Source of the DNA: a virus
Strand: one strand, 5' to 3'
Length of the DNA stretch: 22,712 nucleotides
IMG/VR virus record: IMGVR_UViG_3300044911_001361
Location: 1-22,712 of that record
Of this stretch, positions 6,828 through 12,397 are shown piece after piece. The notes beneath the pieces were generated by a model, which saw only the letters and a list, made by a program, of their open reading frames with translations, made no database searches and was not told the origin of the DNA. The first letter of the stretch is position 1. Each line of letters opens with the position of its first letter. The translations under genes were made by a program, and so were the position numbers.

Positions 6828-7045
6828 AAATAAAAACGGCAGTTGAAATTTTAGAAACAAGTTTACTTGGCATTGTTTCTTTTGATTCAGAAGTACTAAG
6901 AGATAAATACAAAGAGCGTTTTAAAATTGCCAAACAAATAGAAAAGGAACAACACGAAATTACTTTTAATGAAGCACTTGACGAAAATTCAAATCGTTGG
7001 TTTGAAAAATATTACAACGAAACTTTTAAAAACGAAACAAAATGA
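6824..7045 (+). CDS. small hypothetical protein
   Basis: A 73-aa, charged, helical protein (AKQIEKEQHEITFNEALDE). From memory, its 'A-QIEKEQ-…' segment resembles small proteins common in Bacteroidota phages. It is linked on both sides by ATGA stop-start overlaps, which points to coupled translation. It is AT-rich compared with the DUF5664 gene. The function is unknown. Confidence 0.65.
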   Translation: MKIKTAVEILETSLLGIVSFDSEVLRDKYKERFKIAKQIEKEQHEITFNEALDENSNRWFEKYYNETFKNETK

Positions 7046-7052
7046 TTTTAAC
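7025..7052 (+). repeat. 28-bp direct repeat, copy 1
   Basis: The 28 bases here are identical to 7507-7534. Each copy covers an A-rich leader (AACGAAACAAA) plus the first codons (ATGATTTTAAC) of a gene: the 89-aa small protein here and the dCTP deaminase at the second copy. The 482-bp unit between them holds the two paralogous small genes and could be lost or gained by recombination. Confidence 0.85.
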
Positions 7053-7311
7053 AGCCAAAGAAGAAGCAAAAGAATTAGTTGGACTATTCTATATGACAAT
7101 GCCTAACGACACTTTGATTCATGAGCCTTTAGGAGAATTTCAAGAAATTTTTGCGGCTTTAAACCATGCTAAACAATGTGCTTTGATTGCAGTTGATAAG
7201 ATACTACAAATTTTTAATAACGAATGGACAAAATTAGATTTTTGGACAGAAGAAATAAACGGAACAATTAATTTTTGGTTAGAAGTTAAACAAGAAATAG
7301 AAAAATTATGA
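7042..7311 (+). CDS. small conserved phage protein, paralogue A
   Basis: An 89-aa protein. It shares with the next gene the outline TAKxEAxEL … CALxAVxxIL … DFWxEVKxExxKL. From memory, this arrangement is widespread among small proteins of Bacteroidota phages ('AKECALIAVDEIL … YWQEVKQEI'). The function is unknown. It is coupled to its neighbours by ATGA overlaps at both ends. The leader and first codons (MILT) are identical in DNA to those of the dCTP deaminase gene downstream. Confidence 0.75.
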   Translation: MILTAKEEAKELVGLFYMTMPNDTLIHEPLGEFQEIFAALNHAKQCALIAVDKILQIFNNEWTKLDFWTEEINGTINFWLEVKQEIEKL

Positions 7312-7511
7312 AACAAACAGCAAAACAAAAAGCAGAAGAATTGTTCAATAAAATGGATATGATAATTTACACTGACCAAGACAACGCAGATAGTCAATGT
7401 ATTAGATGTGCGTTAGTTGCAGTTGCTGAAATATTAAATGTAATATGGAATACTGATATTGATGAATATGATTTTTGGCAAGAAGTAAAAGAGGAACTTC
7501 TAAAACTTTAA
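7308..7511 (+). CDS. small conserved phage protein, paralogue B
   Basis: A 67-aa protein with the same outline as the preceding gene (TAKQKAEELFNKM…CALVAVAEILNV…DFWQEVKEELLKL) but about 20 residues shorter in the middle. The two lie in tandem and overlap by ATGA, so a local duplication with divergence is likely. It ends within the second copy of a 28-bp direct repeat that also forms the start of the dCTP deaminase gene. The function is unknown. Confidence 0.75.
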   Translation: MKQTAKQKAEELFNKMDMIIYTDQDNADSQCIRCALVAVAEILNVIWNTDIDEYDFWQEVKEELLKL

Positions 7512-7534
7512 AAACGAAACAAAATGATTTTAAC
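7507..7534 (+). repeat. 28-bp direct repeat, copy 2
   Basis: Identical to 7025-7052. This copy spans the end of the second small paralogue, the A-rich leader, and the first codons of the dCTP deaminase gene. Confidence 0.85.
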
Positions 7535-8057
7535 CGACAAGACAATTAATGACGAAATTAACGAAGGTAACATCGTTATAGAGCCTTTTATTCCTGAGAA
7601 CCTTGGCACCAACTCGTATGATTTGACCTTGTCAAATACTTTGGTGCTTTACACGGAGCGCGTGTTGGATGTGCGCAAGAAAAACCCATCCGCACCAATC
7701 ATTATTCCAGATGAAGGGATAATTCTGCAACCTGGCATTGTTTACCTTGCATCAACGGTGGAATACACGGAGACGTTGAAACACGTGCCAATCATTCAAG
7801 GCAAATCAAGTCTCGGGAGGCTTGGTTTATTCGTCCACGTGACAGCAGGATTTGGCGACGTTGGATTCAAGGGACATTGGACGTTGGAGCTTTTGACGGT
7901 TCAACCGCTGAAGATTTACGCGGGAATGAAAATTGCTCAGCTGACTTACCAGGACATAAGCGAGATGCCAAATGTGTCGTATGATAAAAAGCAAGACGCA
8001 AAGTATTCGAATCAAGGCAAAGATCCAGTAGCTTCTAAAAACTATCTTAATAAATAG
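7524..8057 (+). CDS. dcd: dCTP deaminase, probably bifunctional (DCD-DUT type)
   Basis: A 177-aa protein of the dCTP deaminase/dUTPase trimer fold. It has GTNSYDLTLSN (about 28-38), GKSSLGRLGL (93-102), HVTAGFGDVGFKGHWTLEL (105-123) with the catalytic Glu at 122, GMKIAQL (134-140), and a C-terminal arm KYSNQGKDPVASKNY that closes over the substrate. The GKSSLGRLGL/TAGF-D-GF-GH-TLEL combination is closer to the mycobacterial bifunctional enzyme, which turns dCTP into dUMP directly, than to E. coli Dcd with its TRSSLARLGL; bifunctionality is inferred from this. It feeds dUMP for dTTP synthesis in an AT-rich phage and pairs with the pyrophosphohydrolase upstream. The start lies inside a 28-bp repeat. 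Confidence 0.9.
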   Translation: MILTDKTINDEINEGNIVIEPFIPENLGTNSYDLTLSNTLVLYTERVLDVRKKNPSAPIIIPDEGIILQPGIVYLASTVEYTETLKHVPIIQGKSSLGRLGLFVHVTAGFGDVGFKGHWTLELLTVQPLKIYAGMKIAQLTYQDISEMPNVSYDKKQDAKYSNQGKDPVASKNYLNK

Positions 8058-8060
8058 CCT

Positions 8061-8312
8061 ATGACCGAAGAAGAAAGGGAAAAGCAAAGGGCGTATGACC
8101 GCGAATATTATAGAAAAATGTTACCTTTTCAAAAGGATAAAAGAAGGGAGGCAACACGGCTCAGGAATAAGGACAATTATTGGAAGTTGACGGACGAACA
8201 AAGGCAAATAAGAAAAGACAAAAGTCTTGCTTATTATTATGCGAACATTGAAGCATTGAAAATTAAAGCAAAAGCCTATCGAGAACGAAAATTAAAAAGT
8301 AAATATGAGTGA
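8061..8312 (+). CDS. small basic helical protein, paralogue A
   Basis: An 83-aa, extremely charged, basic protein (REKQRAYDREYYRKM, FQKDKRREATRLRNKDNYW, KAKAYRERKLK). It is similar in outline to the next gene: acidic start, YYR-M, KEKRR. Such Arg/Lys/Tyr-rich helices resemble the spacer helices next to HNH nuclease domains and may bind nucleic acid, but no nuclease motif is present. It starts 3 nt after the deaminase stop and overlaps the next gene by 8 nt. Confidence 0.65.
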   Translation: MTEEEREKQRAYDREYYRKMLPFQKDKRREATRLRNKDNYWKLTDEQRQIRKDKSLAYYYANIEALKIKAKAYRERKLKSKYE

Positions 8313-8562
8313 AGAAGAAAAGAAAGCCCGAAAATCGGAATACATGAAGGCATATTATAGAAATATGTCCGAATACCACAAAGAGAAAAGGCGCTTAAGA
8401 AATTTAGAAACCAAAAAAATAAGGTATTACAAAAACAAGGTGGAAAAGCCTGAGTTATTATATGACAAACACAAAAGATTTAGGCTTAAAAATGCTGAAA
8501 AGATAAAAGCCTATCAAAAAGAATATCGTTTAAAACAAAAAGAAAAGAAAAATCATGAATGA
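8305..8562 (+). CDS. small basic helical protein, paralogue B
   Basis: An 85-aa basic protein with the same plan as the preceding gene (SEEEKKARKSEYMKAYYRNM, HKEKRRLRNLETKK, ending KIKAYQKEYRLKQKEKKN). The pair is probably a tandem duplication. It has no Cys or His cluster and no catalytic motif. It overlaps both neighbours by 8 nt. Nucleic-acid binding is guessed from charge only. Confidence 0.65.
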   Translation: MSEEEKKARKSEYMKAYYRNMSEYHKEKRRLRNLETKKIRYYKNKVEKPELLYDKHKRFRLKNAEKIKAYQKEYRLKQKEKKNHE

Positions 8563-8749
8563 TAAGAATTTACAAAGGAAAGCGTATGATTTATATGCCG
8601 ATGCCAAAGAAGTAATTGATAATTTGATTGAAAAAATTGATAATTTAGAAGACGATATGAATGTTTTAGACACAGAAATTGAAAAAATGTCTGATAGAAT
8701 TATTGAACTTGAAGACCATATTTTAAATTTAGAAAAAGAAAAAAAATGA
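8555..8749 (+). CDS. small coiled-coil protein
   Basis: A 64-aa protein, almost wholly coiled coil (LIEKIDNLEDDMNVLDTEIE, RIIELEDHILNLEKEKK), acidic and AT-rich. The N-terminus MNDKNLQRKAYD resembles MNDKYLERALDN of the gene at 5318, which suggests shared origin. Its stop overlaps the next start (ATGA). With the membrane protein that follows it resembles the coiled-coil/membrane pairing seen in some phage spanin or lysis-control sets, but this is weak. Confidence 0.6.
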   Translation: MNDKNLQRKAYDLYADAKEVIDNLIEKIDNLEDDMNVLDTEIEKMSDRIIELEDHILNLEKEKK

Positions 8750-8874
8750 TTACTGAAAGAGAAAAACAAAAATTGATTAAAGATGCCGCCAGCATCTTCG
8801 TTGCAGCTGGAGGTATTATTACCTTGGCTTTCGCCATTTACTTTATTTTTGACCTTATAAAAAAATGGTACTGA
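8746..8874 (+). CDS. 42-aa single-pass membrane protein
   Basis: A short frame opened by ATG at 8746 (overlapping the previous TGA) and closed by TGA at 8872. The product has a charged N-terminus (MITEREKQKLIKDA), one hydrophobic segment (SIFVAAGGIITLAFAIYFIF, about residues 16-35) and a basic tail (DLIKKWY). The tight ATGA coupling on both sides and the clear membrane segment support a real gene. The charge pattern suggests a small membrane effector or anchor; function unknown. Confidence 0.6.
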   Translation: MITEREKQKLIKDAASIFVAAGGIITLAFAIYFIFDLIKKWY

Positions 8875-9020
8875 TGAAATACGAAATAAAGTACAATGAC
8901 AAAAGAATGATCATTGAAGCCGAAAGCGTTGAAAAGGCGCTTGAGCAATTCAAGGAATTAAAAATTGACGTGAAAAACTTTGAGATTAGTATTTCAAAGT
9001 TTGGCGAGTACAGGAAATAA
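8874..9020 (+). CDS. 48-aa hypothetical protein
   Basis: This frame starts with an ATG that shares one base with the previous TGA (TGATG). The product begins MKYEIKYNDKRMIIEAESVE and ends SISKFGEYRK; it reads as a beta-hairpin followed by a helix and strand, a compact fold common among tiny phage proteins. It is the last gene before a strong terminator, and its position and coupling support it being real. The function is unknown. Confidence 0.6.
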   Translation: MKYEIKYNDKRMIIEAESVEKALEQFKELKIDVKNFEISISKFGEYRK

Positions 9021-9056
9021 AGTGTAAGTAGTAAGTTGTTAAAAGTGTTCTAATTC

Positions 9057-9090
9057 ATGTCCGCGTTTTTCGATGCGGACATTTTTTTTT
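9057..9090 (+). terminator. intrinsic terminator
   Basis: A perfect 8-bp stem ATGTCCGC/GCGGACAT with a 10-nt loop runs into nine T (9082-9090). It ends the nucleotide-metabolism block and insulates the second promoter-like repeat, which begins at 9095. Confidence 0.9.
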
Positions 9091-9094
9091 ATTT

Positions 9095-9150
9095 TATTAT
9101 TGTAAATATTTTTTTATTCAAATAAATAATATTAAATTTACGTATTGAAA
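9095..9150 (+). promoter_or_regulatory. promoter-like repeated element, copy 2 of 3
   Basis: This copy has TATTATTG, one mismatch to TAnnTTTG, then the shared GTAAATATTTTTTT (9102-9115) and AAATTTACGTATTGAAA (9134-9150), with the same 40-bp spacing as the other copies. The ATG of the gene it would drive begins 29 bp after the conserved G of TTACG. Confidence 0.65.
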
Positions 9151-9170
9151 AAAAAACAAAAACAAAACAA

Positions 9171-9506
9171 ATGACAACTTTAGCAAAAACAACAGAAAAC
9201 AACGCAAAAGTAAAAGCACTTAAAAAAATAGCTGAGACTAAATGGACTGGAACAACTATTCACACAAATTTAGATGCTTGTTTAACAGGAATAAATTTAG
9301 ATAGTACAAATTCAGGATGGTATAAACCATCGGCATCAAGAATAGATGGATTAACTGGTATTTTTATGATAAATCAAGATGGTTCAATTTTTTGCGAAGC
9401 AAGAGTTATAAAAATAAGCGAAAAAGAATATAAAATAGAATATATGACAATGGCAGGATGGAACGAATTTGAAAATCTTTTTCATCAATTTATGGATGAA
9501 AACTAA
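9171..9506 (+). CDS. hypothetical protein in an isolated expression cassette (2 of 3)
   Basis: A 111-aa protein starting ATGACAA. The N-terminal third is basic and helical (NNAKVKALKKIAETKW); the rest looks beta-rich (GIFMINQDGSIFCEARVIKI, YKIEYMTMAGWNEFENLF). No family is recognised and it shares no sequence with the products of the other two cassettes. It lies alone between a strong terminator plus promoter-like repeat and a downstream hairpin terminator. The independent expression hints at a specific early function, not known. Confidence 0.7.
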   Translation: MTTLAKTTENNAKVKALKKIAETKWTGTTIHTNLDACLTGINLDSTNSGWYKPSASRIDGLTGIFMINQDGSIFCEARVIKISEKEYKIEYMTMAGWNEFENLFHQFMDEN

Positions 9507-9520
9507 AAATAAAAAAAAAC

Positions 9521-9543
9521 AAGAGGGGGTAAACTCCCTCTTT
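9521..9543 (+). terminator. probable intrinsic terminator
   Basis: The 7-bp stem AAGAGGG/CCCTCTT encloses an 8-nt loop and is followed only by TATTATTT, so the T run is interrupted. It makes the preceding gene monocistronic, with some read-through possible. Confidence 0.6.
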
Positions 9544-9571
9544 ATTATTTACCAGTTTAAAAACCATTTTT

Positions 9572-10414
9572 ATGAAAGACAAAATCATTGATTACGTACC
9601 TCAGAACAAACGCCTCCCGTACCAAGTTGCCGCAGGCGTTGGCGTTGCCTTCGTTGTTGGGTTGATTTATTCCCCAATAAATACCCAGTACCATTATACT
9701 TCCTTCGTGCCAGTCATTGAGCGCGACACGGTGTATGTTCACAAAATAACCACGCTTACTTTTCCTGCAAAGGAAGAAAAAGGCGAAGTAAATGAAATGG
9801 CTTATGGCTCAAGGTCATACGGTTGGGAGATAAGGAAAATGAATATTCATGAATTAAGAAAAAACCTTGAAGGCAAAGGATTCAGAAATCTTGATAAAAT
9901 TGACCTTTTTAAAATTCGTCGTATATGGCTGGCGTATTCTTATGAATCCATGTTGATGAATGTACATCATTTAACCGATTTCCCCGTATCCATGATTTAT
10001 TCCTTTTTCATCATTGAGGCGACGACCTCAGGGGTTGAAACCGAACTTTGGAGAAAACACGCGAACGCTGGGGGTGTGAAGGCTTTGAAAAATCAAAAGT
10101 CGGTGACGTACAAAACACGGGAGGTCATTCGCGGACGTGACAAATACATACGCGCCAAATTTATGAGCGCAAGCACCACGGAAGAAGGCATGAAACTTTG
10201 GGCAGGTGTTTTGAACTCAGGAAGATACGCGGAATGTAAAAAGGCAAATTACAAGATGAAAGGCATACGGTTGTACGAATCCATTTGTAAGTGCGTTTAC
10301 AAAAGCGGGTATCACACGGATCGAGATTACAAGTTTCGCGCTTCGCTTATGGCTGAGTTCTGGGAGTTGAAAAAGAACCATTACCCATTGAAAGGGAAAA
10401 GAGATGAATTTTAA
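9572..10414 (+). CDS. membrane-anchored glucosaminidase-like protein (GH73 type)
   Basis: A 280-aa protein. One hydrophobic segment at about 18-34 (VAAGVGVAFVVGLIY), after a short charged start and without a clear cleavage site, suggests a signal anchor with the rest outside the cytoplasm. Residues about 135-265 follow the GH73 plan: PVSMIYSFFIIEATTSG with candidate catalytic Glu149, LWRKHANAGGVKA in place of the usual NN-FGIK, a FMSASTTEEGMKLWAGVL helix, and GYHTDRDYKFRASLM like the family's GYATDPDYAxKL ending. GH73 enzymes cut the glycan strand of peptidoglycan. It is unusual to find it in the early half, far from the amidase and holin. It could act in lysis or in cell-wall remodelling. 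The domain call is by pattern only. Confidence 0.65.
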   Translation: MKDKIIDYVPQNKRLPYQVAAGVGVAFVVGLIYSPINTQYHYTSFVPVIERDTVYVHKITTLTFPAKEEKGEVNEMAYGSRSYGWEIRKMNIHELRKNLEGKGFRNLDKIDLFKIRRIWLAYSYESMLMNVHHLTDFPVSMIYSFFIIEATTSGVETELWRKHANAGGVKALKNQKSVTYKTREVIRGRDKYIRAKFMSASTTEEGMKLWAGVLNSGRYAECKKANYKMKGIRLYESICKCVYKSGYHTDRDYKFRASLMAEFWELKKNHYPLKGKRDEF

Positions 10415-10427
10415 ATTATTTTGCATT

Positions 10428-10484
10428 TATTTTTGTAAATATTTTTTTGTTTCAATATTTAATATTAAATTTACGTATTGAAAA
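10428..10484 (+). promoter_or_regulatory. promoter-like repeated element, copy 3 of 3
   Basis: It has TATTTTTG (10428-10435), GTAAATATTTTTTT, and AAATTTACGTATTGAAAA, with the same 40-bp internal spacing as copies 1 and 2. No terminator hairpin was seen between the preceding gene and this copy, unlike the other two. The TTG at 10478 is part of the repeat and is unlikely to be a start codon. Confidence 0.65.
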
Positions 10485-10504
10485 AAAACAAAAACGTATC
10501 AATC

Positions 10505-10723
10505 ATGACAAACGAAATGCAATCTTGGAGATTTTTATACACTAAACATTTAAGTGTAAAGCAAGCCGTAACAAAAACAGGCGCATTGAAAGAAGGCAGA
10601 AATAGTAAATGTTCTTTTATTGTAACCGATGGCAAAGATTATTCTGAATGCTTAATGAAGGCAGTACAGGAATGTAAGTTTAATGAAAACCAATTAGTAG
10701 GCGCAAGAAAAGTAAATTATTAA
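10505..10723 (+). CDS. small hypothetical protein in an isolated expression cassette (3 of 3)
   Basis: The start is the ATG at 10505 (ATGACAA), 30 bp after the conserved G of the repeat, matching the other two cassettes; an in-frame TTG nine codons upstream lies inside the repeat and is rejected. The product is 72 aa and basic (WRFLYTKHLSVKQAVTKTG, DGKDYSECLMKAVQECKF), probably alpha/beta, with three Cys. No family is recognised. A strong terminator follows 9 nt after the stop, so the gene is monocistronic. Confidence 0.7.
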   Translation: MTNEMQSWRFLYTKHLSVKQAVTKTGALKEGRNSKCSFIVTDGKDYSECLMKAVQECKFNENQLVGARKVNY

Positions 10724-10732
10724 TTACCTCAC

Positions 10733-10763
10733 AGGGCAGCTCCCCCAGCTGCCCTAATTTTTT
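10733..10763 (+). terminator. intrinsic terminator
   Basis: A perfect 9-bp GC-rich stem AGGGCAGCT/AGCTGCCCT with a CCCCC loop is followed by AA and a run of T (10758-10763). It is one of the strongest terminators in the window. Confidence 0.9.
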
Positions 10764-10786
10764 ACACACAACAAAAACAAAACCAA

Positions 10787-11335
10787 ATGGAAAAGAATTT
10801 TAACAACCTTCAATTCAAATGGACATTCGAAAGTATTTCGGATAACATTCCAACCATCATGCTTTTAACAATCGTTTTAACGTATGGCATTAACGCCTAC
10901 CTAACCGCCATTTTTCTCCCCATTGACTTTTGGCTTGCGATCATTGCCGCCAGTATCTTGCAACTCGGACGCTTCGCCGTGGTTTTCATGGACTTCTTGA
11001 ATCCAACCAAAGGGCGAAGCACATACCCACCAAAGATTGCCCTGGGCGCGACACTTGTCGCCTTGGTTGAAATCTTTTTCGGCTTGCAGGAAAAGTACGA
11101 AGGCGGCGAATTTATCACAATGTTTTTATTCGTTGGCACCATCGTTGTTTTCGGTTACCTCCTTGAAATCAACTTTGTTGACAAGGGCGTTGAAGCATAC
11201 GGTATCAATGTACCTGAGCCAAAGCCAAAGCGCAAAAGGAAACCACGCGTAAAGGTTGAGGCAAAAGAAAACAATGAAACCACGGGAACAACGGCAAAAA
11301 ACTTTGTATCTTCATTTAAAACAATAACACTTTGA
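10787..11335 (+). CDS. multi-pass membrane protein of unknown function
   Basis: A 182-aa protein with about four hydrophobic segments (about 24-46, 47-68, 84-99 and 109-128), a pair of which is joined by a loop with LNPTKGRSTYPPK. A very basic cytoplasmic-type tail follows (EPKPKPKRKRKPRVKV). A domain of this kind recurs, from memory, in Bacteroidota phages without known function. The stop overlaps the TTG start of the RuvC-like gene, which indicates coupling. An S-type holin or superinfection-exclusion role would fit topology, but there is no direct evidence. Confidence 0.65.
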   Translation: MEKNFNNLQFKWTFESISDNIPTIMLLTIVLTYGINAYLTAIFLPIDFWLAIIAASILQLGRFAVVFMDFLNPTKGRSTYPPKIALGATLVALVEIFFGLQEKYEGGEFITMFLFVGTIVVFGYLLEINFVDKGVEAYGINVPEPKPKRKRKPRVKVEAKENNETTGTTAKNFVSSFKTITL

Positions 11336-11808
11336 GGACACTGATAGGCGTTGACCCAGCGTTAAGAATAAAGGGAATGGCGGTTTGCATTATTGCAGAC
11401 CGCACCATGATTTTTAAAAGGTATAAAAGGTTTGTCGATTTTATCGGCGACGTTATAACCTGGGTGACATACGAAAACCCCATTGTTTTAGTGGAAGATT
11501 CAAGCCTCCAGAATGTGACCTTTAATAATTCAATCAACCGCGCGATCCTTTCTCGAATGTCCCGCAACGTTGGCATGAATCAAGCCTCTTCCAGGATTGC
11601 TTATGAATGGATAAAGGAACATGACATTGAAGCCTATAATATTAGCCCTGAAGCAAAGGGTAAAAAGTTTAATAAAGACGTCTTTATGCGAGTTGTCGCA
11701 AGTGAGCGATTGAAATTTGAACCAGATTTTAAACCCGCCAAAATAAGTCAAGATGAAATCGACGCTTTCTTTCTTGCGCTTATGGCAAAAAATTATATCA
11801 AAAGATGA
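11332..11808 (+). CDS. RuvC-like Holliday junction resolvase (RNase H fold), TTG start
   Basis: A 158-aa protein with the acidic residues of the RuvC/RNase H fold in order: GVDPALRIKGMAV (D8), LVEDSS (E55), and KISQDEIDAFFLALMA (D141 and D144). It would cleave branched DNA during recombination or before packaging. The start is taken as TTG at 11332, overlapping the TGA of the membrane-protein gene as TTGA; no ATG lies upstream of the first strand TLIGVD, and a later Met (residue 16) would remove the catalytic D8. Length fits small phage resolvases. The next gene is coupled by ATGA. Confidence 0.8.
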   Translation: MRTLIGVDPALRIKGMAVCIIADRTMIFKRYKRFVDFIGDVITWVTYENPIVLVEDSSLQNVTFNNSINRAILSRMSRNVGMNQASSRIAYEWIKEHDIEAYNISPEAKGKKFNKDVFMRVVASERLKFEPDFKPAKISQDEIDAFFLALMAKNYIKR

Positions 11809-12047
11809 AAAATCTTGAAACAAAAGCAAACGATCCAATACACAACGTTATTAATTCAAAAAAGGATTATTCGGACGATAATATTTATAAAAGTAATGGT
11901 CTAACCAAACGCGAATACTTTGCATCAATGGCAATGCAAGGAATAATAAGTAACAAAGATGGACTTGATATTAAAATTGAACGCATTGTTGAAAGTGCGG
12001 TCGACACGGCAGACGCCTTAATTGAGGAACTAAACAAAACAAAGTAA
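11805..12047 (+). CDS. small conserved phage protein
   Basis: An 80-aa protein. The central GLTKREYFASMAMQGIISN followed by an acidic helix (VDTADALIEEL) is, from memory, a very common pattern in small proteins of phages from many hosts; the function is not known. It overlaps the resolvase end by ATGA and is followed after 1 nt by the next gene. Confidence 0.75.
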   Translation: MKNLETKANDPIHNVINSKKDYSDDNIYKSNGLTKREYFASMAMQGIISNKDGLDIKIERIVESAVDTADALIEELNKTK

Positions 12048-12048
12048 G

Positions 12049-12333
12049 ATGAAAAATAACGAAATAACAGACGGATTAACCAATGAACAATGGAAGGAAG
12101 CGCAAAGATGTTTCAACGCTCGCCCAGCTCCGATAAGATTTGCCGACACGGTAAATAGCAAACAATCGGTAATAAATTTTTACCTTAATCCTTTGATTCC
12201 TGAGACCATGCCCACCTATCAATCAATGAATAAAGAAAGAATGGTTAGCATTTGTTACCAACTTTATCACTCAAAGGAAACCGATACTTTAAAAGAATCA
12301 GCCGCAAAGCTTATAAAACTTATAATTGATTGA
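12049..12333 (+). CDS. small hypothetical protein, last early gene
   Basis: A 94-aa soluble protein (LTNEQWKEAQRCFNARPAPI, RMVSICYQLYHSKETDTLKE). No family is recognised. It is the last gene of the + strand half and is followed by a terminator before the convergent late operon. Confidence 0.65.
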   Translation: MKNNEITDGLTNEQWKEAQRCFNARPAPIRFADTVNSKQSVINFYLNPLIPETMPTYQSMNKERMVSICYQLYHSKETDTLKESAAKLIKLIID

Positions 12334-12367
12334 TTACTAATTTGTTGAATTGTTGATGTGTATATCG

Positions 12368-12395
12368 GGGCTGGCATTTGAACCAGCCCTTTTTT
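12368..12395 (+). terminator. intrinsic terminator at the convergent junction, + direction
   Basis: A 7-bp stem GGGCTGG/CCAGCCC with an 8-nt loop is followed by six T on the + strand. On the - strand the hairpin is followed by GATATACAC, with no T run, so it should stop early transcription but not late transcription coming from the right. Confidence 0.85.
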
Positions 12396-12397
12396 AT

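Noticed and set aside
7140-7397. Antisense frame rich in Phe, Cys and Ile over the small paralogues
   Set aside because: Composition is the usual antisense shadow of Lys/Glu-rich coding sequence; both + strand paralogues have conserved motifs.
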